A DNA stretch of 64,000 nucleotides from Sabethes cyaneus (taxonomy: Eukaryota > Arthropoda > Insecta > Diptera > Culicidae), in the NCBI RefSeq assembly GCF_943734655.1, contig NC_071354.1, positions 55,717,544-55,781,543 on the forward strand, in the 5' to 3' direction. Position 1 is the first letter of the stretch, and each line of letters begins with the position of its first letter. The notes under the pieces were generated by a model. It made no database searches and was not told where the DNA came from. It was given only the letters and a program-made list of their open reading frames with translations. Below are positions 21,061 through 32,400 of this stretch, one piece after another. Made by a program: the position numbers and the translations under genes.

Positions 21061-22555
21061 AGACACCACTCAAATAGGTGCCAAGGGCAAGATGCGGGTA
21101 TTTGGTTATGGACAGGAGATCCAATAAAGCAATGAAGCAGGGACCTCACCGTAATGTAGTAGTTTGTTCCTTGGAAGTTTGAAGAAAATCCGACTAAAAA
21201 CAAAACATGGCGACCGTTTTGTACAGTTTTGTCGTTCCAGCTTAGCTTAGCTTAGGTAGACTGCCCGTAGTTGCACTCCGTGATTGGCCGAACCAGTAAG
21301 ATTGCACAAAGAACCAATTGAATGGTGCTTGGGAGTAGCATGACATTCTCGTTGTGCAAGTTCTATTGATTCAATACTTTGAAAATTGACCAATAACGAC
21401 GCCGGCCACGACCAAAAGGCTGTACTACATGAGAAAAGGAAAGAATATTAGTCCGATACTTGCTTGCTAGAGATAACGAGTACCACTGCATCTCCACAAG
21501 TACCTATCACGGGATAGGATTTATGTTAGTAGGGGAAGGTACAGATCAGGGTTCATCTTGGTAGATGATATGATCCAACGAAACAACGCGTCAGCGATAA
21601 CATTTCATCTCAACTTTTCGCGATCACCTTTCTAAACAAATAGTCGTTTAGAAAGCGTGTGCGACGTATTTGGGCCTGAATTCGTTTCGATGATATGAAT
21701 ATTATGCCTTGAACATTTATTTCCGTAAGCAAAACATAAACTAGTCCCTCGCGAATCCACTGTGTGGGCGAATTGCATTCGTCTTGTTAGAAGAGGATGA
21801 GGTTTCTCGCAAAATTAATATTAACGATATCGAGGTGGTCATCAAAATCACGCGTTCTAATTCGTTTACAAACCATTACGTATAAAAATTTGCTGCTCTG
21901 CGACCTCGGCCCTTCCCCTGAGTCAAATATTATTGTAAATTACAATGCAAACTACTATTCCAAAGTCCAAACTACTGGCTTGAATTTAAAACTGGGTAAT
22001 TGTCACGGCTGCGAATCAAAATTTGTTGTCAAAGTTTTTGCAACGAACGAGACACGAAAGCAAGCGATGCTGATCCCTTGCAATAGAATAGTCCGAACTT
22101 GAACACCTCAGTACTATTAACGAAAACTGAGGATAAAAATTTGCTTCAATAATCATTAGAATTAAACATTGACCATTTCAAATTCTTGGCAATTTTAATG
22201 AAGACGTGGATAATCACACATTGCTAACTGGTCACAATACCTGATAGCAAAAACCAGGAACAGTGAAACCAATAAACCATTTCTTGAAGCAATTGGTCCC
22301 TAAGTTGATAAGCATTTCCTCTTACCAACGCAAATATGTAGAGATATAGCACCCTACACGCTCCGTTTTGTGCACTTTTGTCGTTCTAATAGAAAAACGT
22401 TTAAAACGTAGAAAAAGTTATATTAAAACTTATCGTTCGGTGGTAGACTAAATAGACGAGGGAAGAGGCATAATTTGTGTCTTAAAATAACTCATTCCGC
22501 TAGTGACGGTGAGGTTTGAAAGTTGGTGGATTGTAGAGATTCCTTTTTACCCAGT
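21061..22555. other. Intergenic stretch without a recognised gene
   Basis: From about 21236 (GCTTAGCTTAGCTTAGGTAG) to 21540 the sequence is richer in GC than its surroundings and may be an unclassified repeat. A 101-codon + frame at 21797-22102 shows no domain. Nothing else is supported. Confidence 0.35.
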
Positions 22556-22559
22556 CCCC

Positions 22560-22665
22560 AGTGCCCAATCGCGGTCTGGAGCAAAAGTTGGGTTCGATAT
22601 CGGTTATAATTGCCTCGCATTATAGCTTGGTTCGATCGGCGGATCTTCCAGCTCGGGTAAAGAGG
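22560..22665 (+). repeat. Divergent SINE-like copy
   Basis: GGGTTCGATATCGGTTATAAT, followed by CATTATAGCTTGGTTCGA and TTCCAGC, matches the segment of the SINE at 76-135 in order, with substitutions that damage the B box. Only the tRNA-side part is kept. Confidence 0.55.
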
Positions 22666-22680
22666 AACGATCTTCGAACC

Positions 22681-22925
22681 TACACTCAAAAAAATCGACA
22701 CGTCACATCCACGTGAAAAATCATGTAAACTTCTGTACAGCAACTTACATTAACTTCATGTACTAGTTAATGGGAAAGTTGATAAAATTTACCGGGATCG
22801 CACGTAAACTGGTTAGTATAAGTGCGAGTTACCAATAATTCACGTGAATGTAACATGAAACGTGTGATGGATGACAATTACCTATGTTTGCACGTAAACT
22901 TGACGTGGCGATTTTTTTGAGTGTA
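22681..22925. mobile_element. TA-flanked MITE with CACTCAAAAAAATCG tips
   Basis: A 245-bp unit including the TA duplications (22681-22682, 22924-22925). The inverted ends read CACTCAAAAAAATCGACACG and, from the right, CACTCAAAAAAATCGCCACG. The interior repeats CACGTAAAC/GTTTACGTG-like words. Non-coding; TA duplication suggests Tc1/mariner mobilisation. Confidence 0.85.
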
Positions 22926-23326
22926 GTAAGCACTTATCTAACGGGTGGCTACTAAAATTTTGGAATTTTTTCGAGGTCCCTATGCACAGCAACAAACAAG
23001 TTCAGAGAGAAACGAGAGTATGTATGCGTTAGTTCTCCCTCTCCTTTCCAGCAGTAATTTTTGTTTTGTTTTGGCGTCAAAACAAGAAGCACTTCACGAG
23101 CGTGTTGTACACTTCTACGCACAAAGATCTCGGCAAAAAGTATGCGGTACAAAATTTTTATAGCAAAAATGCTACGGCTCCGACTTTGACCATATCCTAA
23201 GATCCCCAACAACGACTCGCAAGCAATATAGTGGAAGACCGTTCAAAATTATGAAGGCAGAAGGACGTCGTTCTCTTTCTGGTGCCTTCAACAACAAGGA
23301 TTCCGTCAGCCAAAACATTGAAAATA

Positions 23327-24447
23327 GGGGTAATAGGGGCATAGGGGGCACCTTAACTTGACTTGACTTAACTTAACTTGGCTGAGTTAAGCATCCAAAA
23401 TAACTGAATTTTTAAAGTGTCGTCAATGCAAAACATTAATTTAGTATCGATTATTATAGGCATACTGTTTACAAGTTATAAAATGACTGTATTATAATCA
23501 TGAAAATTGTAAGTTAAAGTCATGTTTCAAAAACTAAAAATCAGTCAGTGTGTGGGGCAAAATGAGCACCCCACTGGGGTATAATGGGTACCCTTATAAA
23601 CACTTGCCTGGGAGGTGTATACAAGTACAACAAGCATATACACACATTATTGATCGCTACCCGGTTGAAGCCTTGCAATCGACCGCAGAGGTTACCTCTG
23701 GACCACACGTTTCTAAAATATGGTTCACTAGCACTTGTTCTTCAGCAAGAGTGAAAGCGGTCTTAAAAGAACCGATTTGGAACACCTCCGGCCCCGATAT
23801 TGCAGCTACGTATCTCTTCACATACCGAGCTAGCGTCGGCCGTAGAATTCCTTGGTGCTTGGCGGCTTCTTTCGTGGATGTTCCGTCTCGCCTTACAGTG
23901 GTCAAGACCGCTTGCAGGGCCGTTTTTGATCGATTCTGCCTTCTGGATTTCCTTTTATATGTACGCATCATCACTATAAACAAACACTGACGAGATGAAC
24001 AAGAAAATTGACAAGCCTACTGAAATGAATTTGAGATTAGTTTATTCGACATAGTGTGCCCGTTTCACCACACATAGAAGTGCTCATCTCGCCCCTAGTC
24101 AATTAGTTAAAGTAAAAATGGGTTCTTACACTAATTATAGTATAAAATCGAAGCTTCAACGAAGGTAAAACTTGAGGTACAATGTATACAAGATGTTGCA
24201 GTGTGCACATAATTGATTAAAATGTTTAAACGATTGTAAAAGCTTATTTGGTAGTGCTCCAAAATTATATGTTTTTCATCGTTTAAGAACCACATTAAGT
24301 TTTTTAAAATATCTCCGTGTTTTAAAACGAAAGACCACTTTTGTTTTGAAAAATAGATACTGTAGTGCCTACAGTAGTGTATCGCGACTCACATTTTATT
24401 ACAAGTGCCCATTTCGCCCCGTGTGCTCATTATGCTCCTAATCCCCC
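23327..24447 (-). mobile_element. Pogo-like DNA transposon nested in the D37E element
   Basis: Tips GGGGTAATAGGGGCATAG and, from the right, GGGGGATTAGGAGCATAA are imperfect inverted repeats flanked by TA (23325-23326, 24448-24449). Subterminal words such as AAAATGAGCACCCC and TGCCCATTTCGCCCC recur at both ends. Removing it rejoins the host transposase frame. Its own - strand frame encodes a helix-turn-helix of the pipsqueak/CENP-B kind but no catalytic domain, so this 1.1-kb copy is a deletion derivative. Confidence 0.75.
23657..23983 (-). CDS. N-terminal HTH (psq/CENP-B-type) fragment of a pogo-like transposase
   Basis: The 108-residue frame begins with a basic stretch (MRTYKRKSRRQNRSKTALQA, residues 6-25). 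A helix-turn-helix pattern follows (AVLTTVRRDGTSTKEAAKHQ then LRPTLARYVKR, about 25-58), typical of the DNA-binding end of pogo/Tigger/jerky transposases. It then breaks off before any DDE domain. It sits wholly inside the TIR-bounded unit 23327-24447. It could also be a domesticated or non-functional remnant; no separate expression is implied. Confidence 0.6.
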   Translation of the reverse strand: MFIVMMRTYKRKSRRQNRSKTALQAVLTTVRRDGTSTKEAAKHQGILRPTLARYVKRYVAAISGPEVFQIGSFKTAFTLAEEQVLVNHILETCGPEVTSAVDCKASTG

Positions 24448-25217
24448 TAGTTGGAATAAAGTGCTGAAAAAATACAAGATTCCTGGAATACACTGAGTAA
24501 CAGATTTCGGTGCTGAGATCCCAATGCCGCTGGTTGATAAAAAATATTCCGGAAAATGCTTTATTTTGGACGAAGAAAGTTACTTCCCTCTTTCGAAGAC
24601 GCACATTCCCGGAAATGATCGATATTATTCCATGGATGGTTCTACTGCATCTCCAAACATAAAATACAAGTTTAAACTTAAGTTTGAACGAAAAGTGATG
24701 TTGTACACTGCTATTTCCGAGAGAGGTATTTCTAAACCATGGTCTGGCTATCAATCAAGATGTGTACCAGAACGAATTTCCATCCCGTTTCTACAAAAAC
24801 ATCATGCAGATGAACAATATGTGTTTTGGCCAGATCAAGCATCATCGTATTGCGCCAAAAGACACAATCGTTCCTAAATACTCATTCTATCGCATTTGTA
24901 CCCAAAAAGCACAACCCGACAAATCTGCCACAGTGGCGTCCAATCGAAGATTTCTTCGAGATTTAGAATTCCTTGGTGTACAAAAATAACTGGAGAGCCA
25001 CGAATTGCAAACAGTTAATTGGTAGAATCAAAAGATGCATTCGCTAAGTGGACATGACGGCCGTACAACGCTCATGTTTCGATATCAAACGGAAGCTTCG
25101 CCGAACAGCCGCTTACGGACCGTTTTCAAATGTTTACTTATTTTTTTTTCAACAATAGATAATGTGTCTTTAACTTCAGTAAATCAGAACTTCTTCAAGT
25201 ATCTTAGTATTAGTTAT

Positions 25218-25720
25218 TCAAGACCACAATCGATAATTGCGGAGTTTCATTGGCTAAGCTTGATAAGCGCAGTCTGTCTTGGTTGGTTTGATTCTTATTC
25301 ACGACATCGTAAAATGGTTGTTAAATTGGGTGCTTCTCTATCACGTTGGTTCCAAAATAATTCTAGAATACCTCAGTGTAGCACTTTAGGACCATTATTG
25401 TTTGCTTTGTTTTTTATACGATCGTTCCTAGTTCTTCGGCATTACCGCCCAGCACGAGATCATACTTCATGTGGATGCTGTCAAAATTTTAATGTTTGTT
25501 ATTGAACCTAGGATTTTCTGAGAATTCAAGAACTGATCAACCGGTTTGGTAAATGGTGCGACTGCAATTAGCGTCAAAAAATGAACCGTCATCAGTTTCA
25601 AATAACAATCTGAATTTTATTACCCCTCATGATCATGAAATTGCAATAATAGTTCACTCAAATTCGTATTGGTATTCATTGTTTTACGTGAGCTTCAAAT
25701 CTTCACAAAAAATTCCAACA
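25218..25720 (+). pseudogene. Jockey-clade LINE relic (RT core)
   Basis: Mixed + frames give KMVVKLGASLSRWFQNNSRI, then PQCSTLGPLLFALFF (equivalent of PQGS-LGPLLF), RPARDHTS, and near 25530 ELINRFGKWCDCN. These follow the order of a Jockey-type RT, but the YADD box is lost and frames shift often. It is a separate copy from 14905-16745. Confidence 0.65.
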
Positions 25721-26072
25721 TTTGTAGCGTGTGTTTAGAAATAAGGGTTTTTTGACGACGATATGCGACTGTCCAGATACGAGCCACAAAGTTGGAATAA
25801 AATTCAAATTACCGTATTTCTCTCCGATACTGTGAAAAACTGGTTGCAGGATTGTGAGTCAACTCAAGTCAAGTCACAATCACAATTCAAAAACCCTAAA
25901 AAACGAATCACACAATTCCTTCCTCCGACGACAGCTCAGAAGCACGTTTACCGCAGCTTTCGATAACTTCTTCGGTAATGGACCTAACCTATACGGTATC
26001 GCACGAAAGCAAACACTATCAAACGAGCAACAATCCTAGCTAGGTTGCCTCACAGAATCATGGCACTGGGCG

Positions 26073-26420
26073 TCATTGAGAGGACGGCGTTTCGAATGTT
26101 TCCGAATCGGGGCTACCATAGCCGCTGGAACCATCGTCTCGATGAGGGCCTAAATTGCTGGGATGATGCTGTTGCTGGGCGGGATTCTGCAGGTGATTGC
26201 CACTGGCAGGCAGCTGAGAATGCTGCGGCGATTGATGGGGCAGCTGAGGGTGGTGCGGCTGGTGGTTGGATGGTGCTGATAGAGGTTGCTGCTGGGGGCC
26301 TGATTGCTGCTGGTGCTGCTGCTGCGTGAGTCCCAGTTTGTCTGCTACGTATGCAGATCGATTAGCGGCTGACGGCATACGTCCGTTGCCAGCAGCGCCG
26401 ATGAGATTTTCTCCGGCTGG
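26073..26420 (-). CDS. Bx: Bx exon: C-terminal Q/H/P-rich tail and stop
   Basis: The acceptor TTCACCACAG lies just above 26420, and the exon opens in phase 0 with PAGENLIGAAGNG, matching the phase-0 end of the previous exon. It encodes 115 residues: a serine/alanine part, glutamine/histidine runs (QQQHQQQ, HPQLPHQ) and an acidic, glycine-containing end with GSSGYGSPDSETF. No small exon was found between this and 40574, but a short one could be missed. Confidence 0.88.
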   Translation of the reverse strand, partial: PAGENLIGAAGNGRMPSAANRSAYVADKLGLTQQQHQQQSGPQQQPLSAPSNHQPHHPQLPHQSPQHSQLPASGNHLQNPAQQQHHPSNLGPHRDDGSSGYGSPDSETFETPSSQ

Positions 26421-29400
26421 CTGTGGTGAAACAAAGAAAAAAAAAACAGAACAGGAGAAATTTAGATTAATTAATTGTGGAAAATGTCCCCGGCGGACAG
26501 GGGCGTGAAAGACGAGCAAAGCATCATGGTTCAGAAGGAAACTGTTGGACTGTAGGACCTGCTGAATGAGTGAGTGAGCAGCGAATGAGCAAGCAGGAAA
26601 AAAAGCTGAATATCTTTTTTCGCAAAAAATTAATTAACTTTAGCTAATTAAACATCGTAGAGGAGAAAAGTTTTTGTTTTTTAATTCTGAACTCCTTTCG
26701 CTCTCGATGCAGTATGATGTTAGCCGGAGAAGATGTGGAGCCTTTCTTTTTGTGCGAACGTCTCTTGCCTCGTTTATGACCTCTAGTGCTCCCGACTTTT
26801 TCATCTTGGACTCAATACCGACCCGCAAAATTTTACTGTTTTACTGTTTCAACCGAAGCAAATGTTATGCATTCGTGCTTTAACTATTTGTGTTTTGTTT
26901 TTGTAATCGATGTTAGAATTGTACGTGTTTGCTTACTTTCTTGTGTTTAAAAATTTGAAATATAAAAAGTTTTTTTTATTAAAATGAAGCATTATAATTT
27001 TTTTTGCTTTTTAATTCTCATTGTCGCACTGGCTATAAATAGCAAAACGAGCAGGCAGCCCCTTTAGGTGGATTCTAACAATTTTTTATTCACCATGCGA
27101 TGATGGAAAGCTGCATTGTACATTTTGAAACAGATTTCATCAACTTGTCCAGAGAGATGAAAAATGAAAATTAGACCTTCCAATTATATCCAAACCTCGC
27201 CGAAACTGACGAAGCTGCGATGATGCGAGGAGTAAGTTCGGGAGCGAGAAAAAAAAGCATACACATGAAATTCACTGCCTTGCTGTTTTTCGTCGCTTCC
27301 TCCACACTCCCGCGCAAATCCTACCCGTACTCTCTAATTATAATTTTTTAATTATCTGGAAAAGATTAAAGATGCGGAGGCAAAGTTATTATCCTTTTTA
27401 TAATTAATTTTCTTTTGTTTCAGGCTTGATATTTTCCTTGACTTGTAGTGACTGTGCCTCGCGGATGTCGGATGATGGACTCTATGTTTGTTGCAACGAA
27501 ACGCGAAAAAAAGACTAATTAAATTTAACGCTATGCCGTGAATTACTCCGGCGTCCTTTCTGGCGAACCATTTATCATTCACGCACGTCGATGTAGTTTG
27601 TCCAGGAGAAGTAAACAATTAGGAGATGCTATAGATGAGAAGCCACAAGCGCTTGGTTTTCTCAATGATCGTAGCATAAATTGATGATTTATTTATTGAT
27701 TGGTTTCTTACAACAGTCTTAAATCTAACGATTACGACAGGTTACGCCAATTTTTAAACGCAATTTATATATAGTGAAATTGCACTGGATATATATAGTA
27801 AAGTATAGACAAAAATCAACATAGACAACAACAAAAAAAACATTGGTTAATTCCAAAATACCAAAGAATAACCACCAAAAACTCGTTTTGAAATCATGCA
27901 TATTTATAGTGATTATTTGTTAACCCAGAAACTTTCTACACTAAGAGTCCACAAATTGAATGCTACAGGTGTATAAAACACTTCACTATTGTGTGTGCTT
28001 GTGTTTAATTAACATCCACCACAATTGTAGCTGTCACATTATTCTCTCCGCACACAAACACGATTTTTTTTTTTCAAATAAGGAGATTTTAATTGCGTAT
28101 AGATTGTTGGTAAAGTGAGTTTAGCGTAAAACCGTGTCGCTAGTGCCGCCGCCCGGAGTGGTTCATATTTCGTTGGATTGCAGTTTCGATCGGGCTGGCA
28201 ATACCTACACCAGATAGGTACAGACCATGACGGCGAACGGGGGGGAAGGACGAAAAAAGGAAAGCCATATCAGCTTTAGCGTAATTTCATTTAAAATTTT
28301 AATGAAGTTTTTCTGCTCTTTTGTCCTCCTTACTTTGACTGTTTTTGTTGATGTACGCTTTGCCATTACATTTTCTTGGCTTTCCGTCGCGCCTTTCATC
28401 GGTACCAGTTACACCAACAACATTAGTTAGTTTAATATTTTTAACGTTTCCGGCTGGGAAATGGGTTCTTCCTGTCGGTTTGGTGGTAGGTAAGTGTATA
28501 TATTTACTCCGTTTTTTTTCTTATTTTGCTGTGATCAAAAGCACTTTTTGTTCTCATTTTTGGTTATTGCGAATGGTTTTCATTTAGGACATTATTTTAA
28601 TACAATATTCTCCCACTTGGAAGAAATTAACTTTGACATTATGATTAACAATGGAGTGCCTTTTCCTCTAAACGATTTGCCACTGCGCTACCCGGGAAAC
28701 ATTTAATCTCCGCAGAGGCCGGCAGAAGTGGAAGGCATCAACAAAAGAATTTGTAATTAAATTTTTGGGTCAAGTAATTTCCCGTTTAAATTTTTATTGT
28801 CACTCGGGGTGAGAAGAGGACTCTCGAAGCTCTACGCATAACATCGTGGAATGAACCAGTCCCTCGCAGTGGCAGTAAATCATTTCCAGCTGGTGACTTC
28901 TTGAATGGTCCATTCTTCTACACTGTTTCACACGTTTTCGGAGTTCCGCAAAAAGTTTGACGCAAGAAACATTGAAACAAATTGAATGGCGTCGTTTCGC
29001 TTTCGTATCCAATCAAGCTTTTGTCACCCCTCCTGGTTTTCTCTTTCTCTCCATACCCGTTGACCAGTGTACTCCCCGTCTGGGTATGGCATGGAAGAAT
29101 GCGACGAAGGGATATGTCCTGATCTGTACACAGCAAAAATATTACAACTAATTCGTGTGTAAGATGGAATAAATTATTTTATAAACTGTTGTTTTCTCAC
29201 CCCGCATTGGGGCAGCGTCTATAAATTGTTGTTAAAACAAACAATTTATAGGAAAATTGCAGTGCCAGATTTTTTTTAAATTTATTTTTTCAGTGAATGT
29301 TTGCTCATTGTTCAAGTTCCTAGTTCATGCATCGGAATTGTAGATGAACATTCAAGTATAAACACACGCATATTTGGTGTGTGCAATGGAATGTCTTACA

Positions 29401-32400
29401 AGTCAGGCAACCAGAAAAAAGTCTAAATTAAACTAATATAAACCAGCTATACTGCAGACTGGCTTTTTTGTGATCTATATTGGTTTTATTTTTGAATATA
29501 TGGAACTGATATTGATGCTGCTGTACAAGGTGAGTAGTTATAACTGTCAGTGTTTTTTGGACGTGTTTGATCAAAAACGGGTTATTCACATATGTGTCTG
29601 CATATTTTTCGTTTAAGTGTATTCAAATGTCAACATAGTTTGCAAAATTGACCAAACTCGAGACTTTAGTCATGACCTTGAAATGCGGTCAGGCATATAT
29701 AAATATTTATTTTGAAACGATGATTCTACAATTGATGAAGGGACGGTAAGGGAAAGTAATGAAGAAGGATTTTTTCGGGAATGAAGGGGAAGGGTGGAAA
29801 GGAAGGGGGGGGGGGTAATAGGTAGCTATGGTTAACAAGTTGTCGCTGTGACTCCTATCTTTTGTCCAATGCTGGAAGGTGCATGGGTCGAACCAAGCTG
29901 TAATCAGAGATTATAACCGGATTTGAACCCACAACACCTGCCAGGGCGTGTCGCTCACTGGTACCCGTGTACCTTTGAACCACAGAGGCGCTGGACTCAA
30001 AGGTTCTGGTTCAAAGGTACACGGGTACCAGTGAGCGACACGCCCTGGCAGGTGTTGTGGGTTCAAATCCGGTTATAATCTCTGATTACAGCTTGGTTCG
30101 ACCCATGCACCTTCCAGCATTGGACAAAAGATAGGAGTCACAGCGACAACTTGTTAACCATAGCTACCTATTACCCCCCCCCCCTTCCTTTCCACCCTTC
30201 CCCTTCATTCCCGAAAAAATCCTTCTTCATTACTTTCCCTTACCGTCCCTTCATCAATTGTAGAATCATCGTTTCAAAATAAATATAGTTTGCAAGTTTG
30301 TTTTGAAATTTCAGTCGTTTAAGAGTCGTGGTAATCGTGGACGCAAGAAGGGAACTTGTAATAAGTCTGTTTTTGAATTTTCGACCTGTAATATTTTGAA
30401 ATTGCTGAAGCCACTCGGAATAAACGAAAGATTTGTCTTTCATACTATCAAGCGATACAAGGAAACCGGTTCTTGGAAAATACTGCCCGAAACTGGCCGT
30501 TAACGCACTGTAAGGACACTGGAAGCCATCAAACGAGTAAAAGAGCGAATTCGACGGAAACTAGATCAATCTAGGCTTAAGATTATTATTCATTGGATCT
30601 GGTGTTAAAATCAACACTAAATATTACATCGCAGCGATAATTGAAGAACCATTTGCTTCTCATCGCCAAAAACGGTATAAGAATGCACCATACTATACCA
30701 CACTACCTGTTACTTACGGAACACGAGTAACAAAGAGGGTGATTTGGCCTTTGCAAATTCGTAATGTCGCTTCATTCGTTCGTAGCTTTGCGTTGTAAGT
30801 TGCGAGTAGCAGCATTCGTTCAACGTTTCACGCACACCGGGATCGACTATTTTGGTTCCATGGAAGTAGCTATTGGGAGATAGGGAGCTATAGGGGGATT
30901 TCCATAGACTTAGCTAACTCGTTCATGCGTAACGGCGATACGAAACTTCATGGTGCGACGAGGCACACCGGCTGTTTTGTACAGGGACAGAGGAACTAAC
31001 TTCATTGGCTCCAAGCGAGAGTTGAAGCAGGTATTGCTGGCCCTAAATCAGTACAAGATGGCGCAGGAGTTCGTGTCTCCGACAACTACCTGGCGTTTCA
31101 ATCCACCGGCATCTCCCCATCTAGGAGGAAGTTGGGAACGGCTTATTCAATCTGTCAAGCGTACCTTGTCTAAGTTTCGGTTGCCGCGTCGGCCGACAGA
31201 GAAAGAGTTGAGGAATGCGTTGGTTGAGGTTGAAGGCATCCTGAATGCAAGACCACTGAGTCACGTTCTCATAGAGAATGAAGCAGCCCCCGTTCTTATC
31301 CCAAATCACTGGTTTCTGGGATCGTCTGACAGATTCAAACCCTGGACCGAGTTGAACAACAATCTGGCATCTATCTCAGCAAATGGCAAACCATTTCTGG
31401 AAGAGGTGGATGCGAGAGTATCTGCCGGAAGTCACCCGGCGATCCAGGTGGCATGAGAAGGTTTCGCCTATTAAAAGAAACGATATCGTGCTGATCGCGG
31501 ATCCAGATCTGTCAAAGAATTGCTGGCCGAAAGGGCGCGTCATTGGAATGGCAATCCGAGACGGACAACTACGCACGGTTACATTTCAAACAGCAAAGGG
31601 CGTGTAGAGACTGGCGGTTAAGTTGTGGTGCGTCAGAGGAAAAGAAGAGTTATCAGGCTCAGGAGCGGAGTCAGCAAACTGGGGGAGACTGTGAATGGAG
31701 TGTCAACCCCTCGGATCGAAATACACCGAACGCACTCCAGTTGTAAACAAAGGAAAAAAAAAGTTGATCTCTATAACGCGAAACGTGAAATAAAAGTTCT
31801 AATAAAGATGTTCTAAAAAGTATAGTTAAATAAAATTAAGGTTTAAATAAGTGAACTGAAGGATCGTATATTCACTTGTGCCTACGATTAATACGGAAGA
31901 ACAAACAGTTTTGCTAGTCTATGGTATCTATGGTAAAGGAGATTCATAGTGGCAGTAAGAAAGAGCACTAAACGAATTCAAAACGCTCGTAAAGCTTCGA
32001 ACGAATAAAGCGACGTTACCAATTTTAAAAGGCTAAATCACCCTCTTTGTTACTCGTATTCCGTAAGTAACACTATACACTACCATACTATACTGCTTCT
32101 AACAAGATTCTGCACCGTCTCACCAGGTGAAAGCCACACAAGCTGCATGTGAGGACAATTTTATTTCTTTGAAACAGTAGTCTGCCTCTTCGCCTGATTT
32201 GATATGCACTGGGTTACATGCTAGGCAAACTAGTAAGCACCAAAGAATTAACTGTTGATACTTTCAAGTAACGTTTGGAGAAGTTTTGGGAACAAATGCC
32301 AAACAACGATTGTGACTGCTAATCTAAGCAAAGGGAGGAGGATTTGTATTGGACTAATTTTAGACAATTTTAGCCCACTCGTCGCCAATTTCCCAGTCGT

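Larger units (their letters stand above)
22941..25210 (+). pseudogene. Tc1/mariner transposon of the D37E type, interrupted (copy A)
   Basis: The left tip ACGGGTGGCTACTAAAATTT is preceded by TA (22939-22940). A degraded N-terminal transposase segment follows, then a pogo-like insertion (23327-24447), then the catalytic region. First D: CFILDEESYFPLS (near 24565). Second D: FWPDQASSYCAK (near 24835). Third: PQWRPIEDF (near 24935). After allowing for a one-base deletion in the A/G run near 24853, 37 residues separate the second D from E, the D37E signature known from mosquitoes. A frameshift and the missing right tip show it is dead. The right end is lost near 25210, where a Jockey relic starts. 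Copy B is at 58689-59698. Confidence 0.82.
30708..32072. mobile_element. TIR element enclosing a BEL/Pao pol-LTR fragment
   Basis: Inverted ends of about 85 bp start TGTTACTTACGGAACACG and, from the right, TGTTACTTACGGAATACG. They stay alignable through AGAGGGTGATTTRGCC and GTCGCTTYATTCGTTCG. The interior, right up to the inner edge of the left repeat, is BEL/Pao integrase followed by probable LTR sequence. No transposase of its own is seen. A clean target duplication is not evident; the flanks are both simple-sequence-like (CCATACTATA occurs 11 bases outside each tip). Confidence 0.7.
30297..32370 (+). pseudogene. Tc1/mariner transposase relic, split by a TIR element
   Basis: About 30340-30600 reads as a mariner/Tc1 N-terminal helix-turn-helix region: KLLKPLGINERFVFHTIKRY, KETGSWK, then LEAIKRVKERIRRKLDQS. 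About 32190-32370 reads as the C-terminal part: SASSPDL (second catalytic Asp region), then TFK, RLEKFWEQMPNN and SKGRRICIG. The middle is missing or replaced by the element at 30708-32072. Multiple shifts show it is dead. Its N-terminal sequence differs from the D37E copies, so it is another lineage. Confidence 0.7.

Noticed and set aside
23550..23990. A 146-codon + frame
   Set aside because: It is antisense to the pogo-like helix-turn-helix frame, which has the recognisable domain.
26045..26508. Two + frames rich in alanine, cysteine and tryptophan
   Set aside because: They are the reverse complement of the glutamine/histidine codon runs in the Bx tail.
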